From Neomegalonema sp. (GTDB lineage: Bacteria; Pseudomonadota; Alphaproteobacteria; Rhodobacterales; Rhodobacteraceae): a stretch of 50,614 nt of DNA. Below are positions 7,250 to 15,579 of the stretch, one piece after another. The stretch lies in contig NZ_JAQTXI010000019.1 in NCBI RefSeq assembly GCF_028688855.1, forward strand, positions 13,698 to 64,311. Direction: 5' to 3'. Both the position numbers and the translations under genes were made by a program. The notes under the pieces were generated by a model that saw only the letters and a list, made by a program, of their open reading frames with translations, was not told where the DNA came from and did no database searches. Numbering within the stretch: the first letter of the stretch is position 1; every line of letters begins with the position of its first letter.

Positions 7250-7522
7250 TCAGCCGATGACCTTGCGGAAGGGACGGATCTCGACCGTGGCGAAGAGGCC
7301 CGCCTTGGCGTAGGGGTCGTTGGCGGCCCAGGCCTCGATGGCGGCGCGGTCGGGGGCCTCCACGATCAGCAGGCTGCCGATGGGAGTCTTCTCGTCCTCG
7401 CCCAGCATCGGGCCCGAAAAGACCGGGCCGCCCGCTTCGAGATATTTCAGATGGGTCGGGCGGGTGGCGTCGCGCAGAGCGCCGGAATCGGGTTTGTCCT
7501 TGCAGATCACCGCGTAGAGCAT
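7250..7522 (-). CDS. YciI family protein
   Basis: 90 residues with the YciI-like ferredoxin-type alpha/beta fold: MLYAVICKDKPDS at the start, R..HL.YL...G.V...GP (RPTHLKYLEAGGPVFSGPM), the GSLLIVEAPDRAAIEAWAAN helix and the DPYAKAGLFATVEIRPF end. The conserved H of HLKYL and the D of NDPY are the proposed active-site pair of the family. The biochemical role is uncertain. A strong GGAGG lies seven bases before the ATG. It is downstream of tsaD on the same strand (56-base gap), an order seen in other alphaproteobacteria, so it is probably co-transcribed. Confidence 0.92.
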   Translation of the reverse strand: MLYAVICKDKPDSGALRDATRPTHLKYLEAGGPVFSGPMLGEDEKTPIGSLLIVEAPDRAAIEAWAANDPYAKAGLFATVEIRPFRKVIG

Positions 7523-7578
7523 GGGGTTTCCTCCAGAAGATGAGGCGGGTCCGGAAAGGCCCGCCGGGTTGTGAAGAG

Positions 7579-8700
7579 TCAGGCCTTGGCGCCCTTGCGT
7601 CCGGCGCCCACCAGAGGCGCCGCCGTCTCGTCGAGAGGCCAGCGGGCGCGGGGCCGCGCCGTCAGAGACGCCGGAAAACCCGCCGCCAGACGCTCAAGTC
7701 CGGCCCAGGCGATCATCGCGCCGTTGTCGCCGCAGAGGCTCAGCGGCGCCGCGTGAAAGGCGAAGCCCTGAACGGCGCAGGCCTCGGCGAGGGCAGCCCT
7801 CACCGCGCCGTTGGCCGCCACGCCGCCCGAAACCGCCAGAGCAGGCGTCGCCTCCGGTCGGCGCTGGACGAAAAGACGCATGGCTCTGGCGCTCTGGCGC
7901 GCGAGGTGCTCGGCGGCGGCGCTCTGGAAGGCGGCGCAGAGATCGGCCTTGTCCTGCTCCGTCGGAGCGGCGCCGAGGGAATCGCGGGCCATGCGCGCCG
8001 CGGTCTTGAGCCCCGAAAAGGAGAAGTCGCAGCCGGGGCGCCCGATCAGCGGCCTCGGCATGGGAAAGCGCGCCGGATCGCCCGATTGCGCCGCGCGCTC
8101 GACGGCGGGCCCCCCCGGATGCCCGAGCCCCAGCATCTTGGCGGTCTTGTCGAAGGCCTCGCCGGGGGCGTCGTCGAGGCTGGCCCCCAGCCGCGTGAAG
8201 GCGCCCGGGCCATCCACGATCCCGAGGAGGCAATGTCCGCCCGACGCCAGCAGCGAGAGATAGGGATAGGCCGCTCCATCCGTCAGACGCGCCGTCAGGG
8301 CGTGGCCCTCGAGGTGGTTCACCGCCACCAGAGGCTTGCCCGCCCCGAGCGCCATCCCCTGAGCCGCGAGGACTCCGGCGATCAGCCCGCCGATCAGTCC
8401 CGGCCCGGCGGTCACGGCCAGAGCGTCGACCTCGTTCAGCGTGAGGCCCGCCTTGCGCAAGGCCTCCTCGACGGCGCGGTCGATCTTCTCGGCGTGGGCG
8501 CGGGCGGCGATCTCGGGCACCACGCCGCCATAGAGCGCATGCAGGTCCATCTGGTCGTAGACCACGCTGGAGAGGATCCCGGCCCGAGGCGCGCCCGCCT
8601 CCGGGACGACGCCCCGCACCAGAGCGGCGGCGGTCTCGTCGCAGCTGGATTCGATCCCCAGAACGGTGATGGGCTCCAGAACGCCAGGGGCGCGCGCCAT
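7579..8700 (-). CDS. tsaD: tRNA N6-adenosine threonylcarbamoyltransferase
   Basis: 373 residues. TsaD transfers the threonylcarbamoyl group to A37 of ANN-reading tRNAs, with TsaB and TsaE, giving the essential t6A modification. The ATG at 8700 has AAAGGA upstream; the frame stays open further but that is antisense to hemC. Recognisable motifs: [15 protein letters not shown] at the N-terminus, the metal-binding HLEGH (about residue 120), [10 protein letters not shown], the [22 protein letters not shown] segment (here GLGHPGG), FSFSGLKTA and the C-terminal [12 protein letters not shown]. It diverges from hemC, whose start is 123 bases away, a conserved alphaproteobacterial arrangement. Confidence 0.97.
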   Translation of the reverse strand: MARAPGVLEPITVLGIESSCDETAAALVRGVVPEAGAPRAGILSSVVYDQMDLHALYGGVVPEIAARAHAEKIDRAVEEALRKAGLTLNEVDALAVTAGPGLIGGLIAGVLAAQGMALGAGKPLVAVNHLEGHALTARLTDGAAYPYLSLLASGGHCLLGIVDGPGAFTRLGASLDDAPGEAFDKTAKMLGLGHPGGPAVERAAQSGDPARFPMPRPLIGRPGCDFSFSGLKTAARMARDSLGAAPTEQDKADLCAAFQSAAAEHLARQSARAMRLFVQRRPEATPALAVSGGVAANGAVRAALAEACAVQGFAFHAAPLSLCGDNGAMIAWAGLERLAAGFPASLTARPRARWPLDETAAPLVGAGRKGAKA

Positions 8701-8823
8701 GGCCGGTCCTTTCCTGTCAGGCCTTTCATTGTCAGGCCTCCCCGCCTCTGATAGAGCGGCGCAAGGCGTGAGGAAAGCCCCCGCCGCATCTCCGGACTCC
8801 ATGATCTTGTCGAAGGCCCGCCC

Positions 8824-9762
8824 ATGACCGCCCTCTGGACCCGTCCGCTTGTTCTGGCCACGCGCGCCAGCCCGCTCGCCATGGCTCAGGCCGAGGAGAC
8901 GGCGCGGCGCCTGCGCGAGCAGGCGGGAGTCCCGGCGGAGCTGGTGACGATCCTGCCGCTGACCACCGCCGGAGACCGCATCCAGGATCGGGCGCTGAAC
9001 GCGGCGGGCGGCAAGGGGCTCTTCACCAAGGAGATCGAGGAGGCCCTTCTGGAGCGTCGCGCGGACATCGCGGTCCACAGCATGAAGGACGCGCCCACCG
9101 AGACTCCTGCGGGCCTGGTCTTCGCGGCCCATCCGCCGCGCGAGGACGTCCAGGACGCCTTCGTCTCGATGAAGGCCGCCAGCCTCAGGGAGCTTCCGCC
9201 GGGCGCGACGGTCGGCACGGCCTCGCTGCGCCGTCAGGCCCAGACGCTGCGTCTGAGGCCCGATCTCAAGGTGGCGCTGCTGCGGGGCAACGTCCAGACG
9301 CGGCTGAAGCGTCTGGAGGAAGGCGCCGCCGACGCCACCTATCTGGCCATGGCGGGGCTGAACCGTCTGGGGCTCGGGCATGTGGCGCGGGGGCCCGTCG
9401 AAGGGATGCTGCCCGCCGTGGCGCAAGGGGCTCTGGGGCTCCAGATCCGCGCCGGGGATTCCGGACTCGCGGAGCTGATGCGCGCGCTGCATTGCCGCCG
9501 CACGGGGCTTGAGGTCGCCGCCGAGCGGGCCTTCCTCGCGGCGCTGGACGGCTCCTGCCGGACGCCTCTGGCGGGGCTGGCGCGGGTCGAGGGCGAGGAG
9601 GGCCGCGAGCGCCTGCGCTTCGAGGGCGAGATCCTGACTCCCGACGGGCGGATCCGCCATCACGTCATGCTGGAGGGCGCCGCCTCCGAAGGCGAGGCCA
9701 TGGGCCGCCGGGCGGGCGAGATCCTCAAGGCCCATGGCGGGCCGGATTTCTTCGCGCATTGA
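8824..9762 (+). CDS. hemC: Hydroxymethylbilane synthase (porphobilinogen deaminase)
   Basis: 312 residues. HemC joins four porphobilinogen units into hydroxymethylbilane in tetrapyrrole synthesis. Visible are the N-terminal [13 protein letters not shown], the D-G motif region [38 protein letters not shown], and Cys245 in DGSCRTPL, which anchors the dipyrromethane cofactor. ATG has GAAGG seven bases upstream. It starts an apparent operon with hemD, the Mic60-like gene and hemY, divergent from tsaD. Confidence 0.98.
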   Translation: MTALWTRPLVLATRASPLAMAQAEETARRLREQAGVPAELVTILPLTTAGDRIQDRALNAAGGKGLFTKEIEEALLERRADIAVHSMKDAPTETPAGLVFAAHPPREDVQDAFVSMKAASLRELPPGATVGTASLRRQAQTLRLRPDLKVALLRGNVQTRLKRLEEGAADATYLAMAGLNRLGLGHVARGPVEGMLPAVAQGALGLQIRAGDSGLAELMRALHCRRTGLEVAAERAFLAALDGSCRTPLAGLARVEGEEGRERLRFEGEILTPDGRIRHHVMLEGAASEGEAMGRRAGEILKAHGGPDFFAH

Positions 9763-9779
9763 TCCTCCATGAGACTCTC

Positions 9780-10499
9780 ATGAGCCGCCGCGTCGTCCTG
9801 CTCACGCGCCCGGAAGGCGCCGCCGCCGCGCGCAGCCTTCGGCGTCTGAAGGCCCTCGGCTGGGAGGGGATCCATGTCCCGCTCACCCGCATGGAGGCTC
9901 TGCCCGATCCGGGCCTGACCTCGGGCGCGCTGGATCCGGCGGCGGCTCAGGCGCTGATCTTCACCAGCGCGGAGGGCCTGCGGCGCTTCGCGGCCCTGAG
10001 CGGCTTTCGCGGACGCCCCGTGCACGCGGTGGGCGCGGCGACGGCCTCGGCGGCGCGGGCGGCGGGCTTCGCGCAGGTCGAGGAGGGCGGCGGCGACGTC
10101 CGGAGCCTCGCGCTGCATCTGGCGGCGCGGCTGCGTCCCGAGGCGGGTCCGGCGCTGCATTTCGGCGCCGAGGCGCCTGCGGGAGATCTGGCGGGGGATC
10201 TGGCGGGCTTCGGGCTGCGGCTGATCCGGATTCCGCTCTACCGGACCCTGCCCCTGACGCGCCTTCCTGAATCGGCCCTGCGCGCCGAGGGCCTCCGGGC
10301 GGCGCTTTTCCACGCCCCGAGCGCCGCCCGCGCCTTCGCGGCCCTGCGGCCCGAGCCTGCGGCGCTGGAGGGGATCTTCGCCGCGACGATCAGCGCGGCG
10401 GCGGCGGAGCCCTTGGAAGGATTGGGCTTTCGCGGAGTTCTCCGCGCCGCCCGTCCGGACGAGGCCCACATGCTCGGAGTTCTGGCGGCGCTCGGCTGA
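9780..10499 (+). CDS. hemD: Uroporphyrinogen-III synthase
   Basis: 239 residues from the ATG at 9780; a TTG 21 bases earlier is in frame but less likely. HemD inverts ring D and cyclises hydroxymethylbilane to uroporphyrinogen III. The sequence is divergent, as usual for the family, but keeps VVLLTRPEGAAAARSLRRL, the FTSAEGLRRFAAL segment, HAVGAATASAARAAGF, and a C-terminal domain with RTLPLTRLPE and an L-F-H-A-P-S-A-A-R-A-F motif. It sits 17 bases after hemC, the strongest support for the call. Confidence 0.93.
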   Translation: MSRRVVLLTRPEGAAAARSLRRLKALGWEGIHVPLTRMEALPDPGLTSGALDPAAAQALIFTSAEGLRRFAALSGFRGRPVHAVGAATASAARAAGFAQVEEGGGDVRSLALHLAARLRPEAGPALHFGAEAPAGDLAGDLAGFGLRLIRIPLYRTLPLTRLPESALRAEGLRAALFHAPSAARAFAALRPEPAALEGIFAATISAAAAEPLEGLGFRGVLRAARPDEAHMLGVLAALG

Positions 10500-10539
10500 G
10501 CCCCTCCGCCTCCGGACCCTCTCCGAAAGCGCAAAAATC

Positions 10540-10568
10540 TTGGCCCGAGGCCCGCGCTGGTCTAGGTT
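10540..10568 (+). promoter_or_regulatory. Possible internal promoter before the Mic60-like gene
   Basis: TTGGCC (10540-10545), 17-base spacer and TAGGTT (10563-10568) lie in the 130-base gap after hemD. This would allow the Mic60-like gene and hemY to be expressed apart from hemCD. Confidence 0.35.
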
Positions 10569-10629
10569 GATGCGCGCCCTGCAGGCGCGTTCACCCTATG
10601 AGAGTCGGACGTCAACCGGAGCGTGAATC

Positions 10630-12540
10630 ATGGCCGATCCCAAAGGCAAACCCAAAAAGCCGACAGACGAAGCCTTCAAGGACGTGTCCATCGGTCAGGA
10701 CGGGGTCTATCGGGTCACCGAAGCCGCCTCCGCAGCCGCCGCAGAGGCCGCGAAGCCCGCCGCTCCGCCTCCTCAGCCGTCCGAAGCGCCGACGCCCCGG
10801 GACTCCGCGCCCGAAAAGACCGCGTCCGGCAAGCCCACCCCCGGGAAAACCATGACGGAGAAGCCCGTGACCTCCACCACCGCCTCGGGCGGCGCCTCCT
10901 CCAGCTCTTCGCCTTCCTCCTCCTCCGCGCCGCCGCCGTCTTCGGGCGGCTCCTCGGGCGGCGGGATGAAGACCGCCCTGACGGCGGTCGGCGCCCTCGT
11001 GGCGGGCGCGCTGCTGGCCTTCTGGGTCGGACCGAAGCTCACCGGCGCCGCCGAGACCGAGCGCAAGGTAAATGATCTCGGCCAGCGCGTCGCGCTCTTC
11101 GACCAGCAGACCAACGCCCTCAACGAGGCCGCCGGACGCGTCGACGCCCTGGACGCGCGGGTCGAGGCCATGGCGGGCGGGCTCGGCGCGCTGGAGGGCT
11201 CCGTGGCGGGCCTGCCCAGGACCGACGAGGCCGGGCCGCGAATCGCCGCCCTGACCGAGCGCCTCGACTCTCTGGAGACGGCCCTTTCGGCGCTCTCCGA
11301 GCAGCAGGCCGCCGTGGTCCGCAGCGTCAACGAGGCCGCCGCCGCGCCCGCCCGTCCCTCCGAGGAGACGACCGCGCAGCTCGGCGAGATCGAATCGCGC
11401 CTCGCGCAGCTCGGCGAATCCGGAGCCGCGCGCGCCAGCGCGGTGGACGAGAAGCTCGCCGCCCTCGCGGAGCCGAGGCTCCCCGCCGAGGCCGATTCCC
11501 GCATCGGCGCCCTCGAAGCCCGTCTGGAGTCGCTGACCGGCCAGATCGCCGCGGCCCTCGCCAACGGCGGCGGCGAGGAGACTCCCGCCGCGCCGAGCGC
11601 CGAAAGCCTGCGCGCGGCCTCCGACGCCGCCGCCGCCCTCGCGGGGATCCAGCGGCTCGAAACGCGCTTCGGGAATTTCGACGGCGCCGCCCTGCGGACC
11701 GAGCTTCAGGGCGAGATCGCCGAAGCCCGCGCCCGCGCCGAGGCCGCCGAAGCTTCGGTCGGCGCGCGGCCTTCGGTCTCGCCCGAGGAGCTGGCCGCCC
11801 TGAGCGCCCGTCTGGACGAACTGGCCGCCCGTCAGGAGGCCGCCGCCGAAGCGCCCGAGCCCGAAGCTCCTGCGGCGCCCGCCCTCTCCGCCGCCGATCT
11901 CGAAGGCTTCGGCTTCGCCAGCCGCACGGATCTGGAGGCCCTGGCCTCGCGCGAGGATCTCGACGCCCTGGCCGCCCGCTTCGACAAGGTGGAGTCCGAA
12001 TCCGCCTCGGCCAACGCGGTCCGGGTGGAGGCCGCCGCCGCGGTGGCCGCCGCCGATCTGGCGAGCGTCGCTTCGGGCTCGGCGCCCTTCGCGACGCAGC
12101 TGGCCAATCTCCAGCGCCTCTCCGGCGTGGAGCCCGACCCGGCTCTGGCGATCTACGCGCGGACGGGCGTGCCGACCATGGCCACGCTGCTCTCCGGCTA
12201 CGACGCCGCCGAACGCGCGGCGCTCGCCGCCGAGCAGGCCGCCCGCGCCCGCGAAGCCGAGGCCCTCGGCGACAAGCTGACGGGCGCCTTCTCCTCTCTG
12301 GTTTCGGTGCGCAAGACCGCCGAATCGACCGGAGTGGACACGGCCTCGATTCTGGCCCGCGCCCGCGTGCGGCTGGGCGAAGGCGACCTCGCCAGCGCCC
12401 TGACGGAGCTGGATCTCCTGCAGGCCGCCCCGCGTGAGGGCATGGCCTCATGGCTGCAGGGCGCCCAGGCGCGGCGCAACGTCGAGCAGAGCCTCGGACG
12501 CCTGCGCCAGAACCTGCTGATCGCGCCCGGCGCTCAATGA
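10630..12540 (+). CDS. Mic60/mitofilin-like inner-membrane protein
   Basis: 636 residues. The first ~112 are a Pro/Ala/Ser-rich cytoplasmic tail, residues ~114-135 a single membrane helix (ALTAVGALVAGALLAFWVG), residues ~140-460 a long periplasmic coiled-coil region rich in L-x-x-R-L/L-x-x-L patterns, and residues ~463-636 a C-terminal mitofilin-type domain (SAPFATQLANLQRLSG, LSGYDAAERAAL, VRLGEGDLASALTELD, W-x-x-G-A-Q-A-R). Alphaproteobacterial Mic60 shapes intracytoplasmic membranes and contacts outer-membrane BamA, and its gene is known to lie in the hem cluster next to hemY, as here. The start has GGAG eight bases upstream. The coiled coil itself is compositionally biased (Ala/Glu/Arg), so the call depends on topology, C-terminal motif and position. 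Confidence 0.85.
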   Translation: MADPKGKPKKPTDEAFKDVSIGQDGVYRVTEAASAAAAEAAKPAAPPPQPSEAPTPRDSAPEKTASGKPTPGKTMTEKPVTSTTASGGASSSSSPSSSSAPPPSSGGSSGGGMKTALTAVGALVAGALLAFWVGPKLTGAAETERKVNDLGQRVALFDQQTNALNEAAGRVDALDARVEAMAGGLGALEGSVAGLPRTDEAGPRIAALTERLDSLETALSALSEQQAAVVRSVNEAAAAPARPSEETTAQLGEIESRLAQLGESGAARASAVDEKLAALAEPRLPAEADSRIGALEARLESLTGQIAAALANGGGEETPAAPSAESLRAASDAAAALAGIQRLETRFGNFDGAALRTELQGEIAEARARAEAAEASVGARPSVSPEELAALSARLDELAARQEAAAEAPEPEAPAAPALSAADLEGFGFASRTDLEALASREDLDALAARFDKVESESASANAVRVEAAAAVAAADLASVASGSAPFATQLANLQRLSGVEPDPALAIYARTGVPTMATLLSGYDAAERAALAAEQAARAREAEALGDKLTGAFSSLVSVRKTAESTGVDTASILARARVRLGEGDLASALTELDLLQAAPREGMASWLQGAQARRNVEQSLGRLRQNLLIAPGAQ

Positions 12541-12580
12541 CCAGCCGCTCCGCTCCTCATTCCTCAGGGAAGAAGCCGCC

Positions 12581-14083
12581 ATGCCTCGCCTTATTTTCCG
12601 CATCCTTCTGATCTTCGCGCTCGCCGGAGCGGCGGGCTGGGGATATCTCTGGATCCGCAAGAACGTGAGCGCCGCCTCGATCACGGTCGGGGACCGGATC
12701 GTCGACGTCCAGGCGCCTTTGCTGATCCTCGGGCTTCTGCTCGGGGGGATCGGCTTCTACATGCTGATCCGGCTTCTGCGGCTGGTGTTCTTCGCGCCGA
12801 GCCTGGCGGCCAGGGCGCTGGAGCGTCAGCGCGAGGCCCGGGGCGTCGAGGCCGTGACGCGCGGCCTCGCGGCCATGGAGGTCGGCGACGCGAAATCGGC
12901 GCTCCACGAGGCGCGCAAGGCCGAAAAGCTGCTGCATCACCGCAAGGACCGCAGCCTCGCGCGTCTGGTGCAGGCGCGGGCCCAGACCCTCGCCGGCAAC
13001 GCCGACGAGGCCCGGCAATATTACGAAGCCATGCTGGAGGCCCCCGGCACCGAGCTCGCGGGTCTGCGGGGCCTGACGGCTCAGGCGGCGGCTTCGGGCG
13101 ACACGGCGAAGGCGCTTCAGCTGACGCGCCGCGCGGTGGAGCTGCGTCCGCGCGATCCGGCGGTGCTTTCGGCGGCCTTCGACACCCAGGTTGCGGCTCA
13201 TGAATGGGGCGAGGCGCGCCAGAGCCTCGCGGCGAGCATCCTTGCGGGCGCCGTCCCGAAGGCGGTGGGCAAGCGTCGCGAGGCGGCGCTGCATCTGGCC
13301 GAGGCCATCGAGGCCGATCTCGCGGGCGACAGGACGCGCGCGCTGGAGGAATCCCGCGCGGCTCTGAAGATCGCGCCGGGGCTGTCTCCGGCGGCGGTTC
13401 TGGCGGCGCGGCTGCTGGCCGACGGCGGCGAGAAGGAGAAGACCGAGGCCGCGCGCCACATCGAGGCGGCCTGGGCGCAATCTCCGCATCCGGACCTCGC
13501 GGAGGCCTATGCGGCCCTCGCGCCGGACGATCCGCCCGACACGCGCCGCAAGCGCCTTCAGCGGCTGATCAAGAGCTATGCGGATCATCCGGAATCGCGG
13601 CTGCTGTCGGCGGAGCTGGCGCTCTCGGCGGGCGACGCGGCGGCCGCGCGCAAGGCTCTGGCGGGCATGGAGGTCAATCATCCCGGGGCGCGGGTCTTCG
13701 CGCTGATGGGGGCCGTGGCCCGGGCCGAGGGCGCTTCCGAGACCGAATTGCGGCAATGGCTGGCTCGGGCGGTTCAGGCGCCGCGCGCAGCCTGGACCTG
13801 CGAGTCCTGCGGTCTGACGGCGCCGCGCTGGGTCTGCTGCTGCCCGCAATGCGGAAGCTTCGACAGCTTCCACTGGACCTGGCCTCCGGCTGCGCCGGTG
13901 GCGGACGGCCATGCTCTGGCGGCGGCGATGGCGCCTCTGCTGGAGGGCGGGCCTCGCGCGGCCTCCGCCCGACCGGGGCCCGGCGTGGAGGCTCCGGCTG
14001 CTCCGCCGCCGCGTCCGGCGCCCGGGAGCGAGCTGGTGCCGGTGCCGCCGAAAGCGGAGGGCCCGGAGGCCAGACCGGCCTGA
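12581..14083 (+). CDS. hemY: HemY-like TPR membrane protein with C-terminal zinc ribbon
   Basis: 500 residues. Two membrane helices lie at about 5-23 and 45-68 (LLILGLLLGGIGFYMLIRLL), matching the HemY N-terminal domain. Residues ~85-400 are tetratricopeptide-like helical repeats (VQARAQTLAGNADEARQYY, AAAAGDTAKALQLTRRAVEL type). Residues ~406-434 carry a rubredoxin-like zinc ribbon, C-x2-C ... C-P-x-C-G with flanking Trp, similar in arrangement to that of LapB. After that comes a Pro/Ala tail. HemY's role in tetrapyrrole synthesis is unproven; a scaffold role at the membrane is more likely (inference). It is the last gene of the hem cluster; a terminator follows. Confidence 0.92.
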   Translation: MPRLIFRILLIFALAGAAGWGYLWIRKNVSAASITVGDRIVDVQAPLLILGLLLGGIGFYMLIRLLRLVFFAPSLAARALERQREARGVEAVTRGLAAMEVGDAKSALHEARKAEKLLHHRKDRSLARLVQARAQTLAGNADEARQYYEAMLEAPGTELAGLRGLTAQAAASGDTAKALQLTRRAVELRPRDPAVLSAAFDTQVAAHEWGEARQSLAASILAGAVPKAVGKRREAALHLAEAIEADLAGDRTRALEESRAALKIAPGLSPAAVLAARLLADGGEKEKTEAARHIEAAWAQSPHPDLAEAYAALAPDDPPDTRRKRLQRLIKSYADHPESRLLSAELALSAGDAAAARKALAGMEVNHPGARVFALMGAVARAEGASETELRQWLARAVQAPRAAWTCESCGLTAPRWVCCCPQCGSFDSFHWTWPPAAPVADGHALAAAMAPLLEGGPRAASARPGPGVEAPAAPPPRPAPGSELVPVPPKAEGPEARPA

Positions 14084-14116
14084 GGCCGGGCGCTCCGCAG
14101 AGATCTGAAACCCGAG

Positions 14117-14150
14117 GAGGGGAGCGGTTCCAGGCCGCTCCCCTTCGTCT
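14117..14150 (+). terminator. Terminator of the hem operon
   Basis: GGGGAGCGG (14119-14127) pairs with CCGCTCCCC (14135-14143) around a 7-base loop, followed by TTCGTCTTTC. Confidence 0.8.
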
Positions 14151-14216
14151 TTCGGGGAGGTCTGCGCCGATTGCGTCGCCGGAGGACGGGAGCTCGGCGA
14201 ACCTGCGTTTTTTCGC

Positions 14217-14245
14217 TTGCGCGACGTGCGGGCTGCCCCTATGGT
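14217..14245 (+). promoter_or_regulatory. Promoter of tRNA-Thr
   Basis: TTGCGC (14217-14222), 17-base spacer, TATGGT (14240-14245); start expected near 14252. The same TTTTCGC..TTGCGC words and spacing precede tRNA-Pro. Confidence 0.55.
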
Positions 14246-14254
14246 CCGCCCCGC

Positions 14255-14330
14255 GCCGCAGTAGCTCAGCTGGTAGAGCACGTCATTCGTAATGATGGGG
14301 TCGGGGGTTCGAGTCCCTTCTGCGGCACCA
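14255..14330 (+). tRNA. tRNA-Thr (anticodon CGT)
   Basis: A 76-base cloverleaf: acceptor GCCGCAG/CTGCGGC, D-stem GCTC/GAGC, anticodon stem CGTCA/TGATG with loop TTCGTAA (CGT at 14289-14291), T-stem GGGGG/CCCTT with two G-U pairs, TTCGAGT loop, and encoded CCA. It reads ACG threonine codons. dusA follows 141 bases downstream on the same strand, so read-through into it is possible; no terminator is evident between them. Confidence 0.96.
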
Positions 14331-14471
14331 GATCTCCCCTGAAGTTCCGGATCGTCGCGCGCCTTCGGAGGATGTCGGAGGCGCGGCCTCGCATGGCCTC
14401 GGCGAGAGGCCCCCGAGCGCGCGGACCGCCCGCCCTCCGGAGCAGGCGCGCAAGAGCGGGAGCGCCCCGGC

Positions 14472-15497
14472 ATGACCACACCCCAGACAAATCCCCCGGA
14501 TCATCGCCTCTGCGTCGCGCCGATGCTCGACTGGACGACAGGTCCTTGCCGATTCTTCCACCGTCGGCTGTCCCGCCGGACCCGGCTCTATACGGAAATG
14601 GTCGTGGCGGAGGCCCTGATCCGCGGCGACCGCGAAAAGCTCCTCGGGCATGATCCCGAAGAACGCCCGCTCGCCCTCCAGATCGGCGGCTCCGATCCGC
14701 GCCGCCTCGCCGAGGCCGCCCGCATCGGCGCCGAAGCCGGTTACGACGAGATCAACCTCAACGTCGGCTGCCCCTCGGACCGCGTGCAGTCCGGAACTTT
14801 CGGCGCCTGCCTCATGCGCAGCCCCGATCTCGTGGCCGAGGGCGTCGCCGCCATGATCCGGGCCGTCGGCGGAGCGGCGGAGATCACCGTGAAATGCCGC
14901 ATCGGCGTGGATGATCAGGAGCCCCGCGACGTCCTGCCCGACTTCATCGAACGCGTCTCGGCGGCGGGCTGCGGAGTCTTCATCGTCCACGCCCGCAAGG
15001 CCTGGCTGAAAGGGCTCTCGCCGAAAGAAAACCGCGAGATCCCCCCGCTGGATCACGAGCTCGTCCATGAGGTCAAGGCCGCGCGGCCCGATCTGCGGAT
15101 CATCCTCAACGGCGGCGTCGAGAGCCTCGACGTCGCCGAAGCCCACCTGGCCCGGGGCCTCGACGGCGTGATGATCGGGCGGGCCGCCTGGCGCGATCCG
15201 GTCGCGGTGCTGGCCTCGGCGGATCGGCGCATCTACGGCGAGGCGGTCCCCGACGCCGATCCCTTCGCCGCCGCCGAGGCCATGCGGCCTTATCTGGCGG
15301 CGCGGCTGGCCGAGGGCTGGCGGCTCGGGGCTCTGGTCCGGCCGATGATCGGGCTGTTTCTGGGGCGTCCGGGCGCGCGGCTCTGGCGACAGAGGCTTTC
15401 GGAGGGCGCAGCGAAATCCGGCCCGGGGCTGGAGCTGTTCGACGAGGCCCTCGCCGCCATGAGGGCCGAAACCCTCCGCGCGCAGGACGCCGCCTGA
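14472..15497 (+). CDS. dusA: tRNA dihydrouridine synthase A
   Basis: 341 residues. DusA reduces uridines 20/20a in the tRNA D-loop using FMN and NADPH. The DusA-specific motifs are clear: LCVAPMLDWTTGPCRFFHR, LQIGGSDPRRLAEAA, NVGCPSDRVQSGTFGACLM with the catalytic Cys, VKCRIGVDD, and the DusA hallmark HARKAWLKGLSPKENREI. NGGV and GVMIGRAAWRDP near the C-terminal half bind FMN phosphate. The start at 14472 has GGAG upstream. Position directly after a tRNA gene fits its role but is likely incidental. Confidence 0.97.
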   Translation: MTTPQTNPPDHRLCVAPMLDWTTGPCRFFHRRLSRRTRLYTEMVVAEALIRGDREKLLGHDPEERPLALQIGGSDPRRLAEAARIGAEAGYDEINLNVGCPSDRVQSGTFGACLMRSPDLVAEGVAAMIRAVGGAAEITVKCRIGVDDQEPRDVLPDFIERVSAAGCGVFIVHARKAWLKGLSPKENREIPPLDHELVHEVKAARPDLRIILNGGVESLDVAEAHLARGLDGVMIGRAAWRDPVAVLASADRRIYGEAVPDADPFAAAEAMRPYLAARLAEGWRLGALVRPMIGLFLGRPGARLWRQRLSEGAAKSGPGLELFDEALAAMRAETLRAQDAA

Positions 15498-15519
15498 CGG
15501 GATCTGCGGACGAAGGAAA

Positions 15520-15560
15520 GGGGCCGCCTCTCGGTTGGAGAGGCGGCCCCTTCGTCGTTG
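15520..15560. terminator. Bidirectional terminator between dusA and tamB
   Basis: GGGGCCGCCTCTC (15520-15532) pairs perfectly with 15538-15550 around a 5-base loop. TTCGTCGTT follows on the plus side and CTTTCCTTC on the minus side, so it can end both convergent units. Confidence 0.85.
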
Positions 15561-15579
15561 CGGTCGGGCGGAGGGCGGA

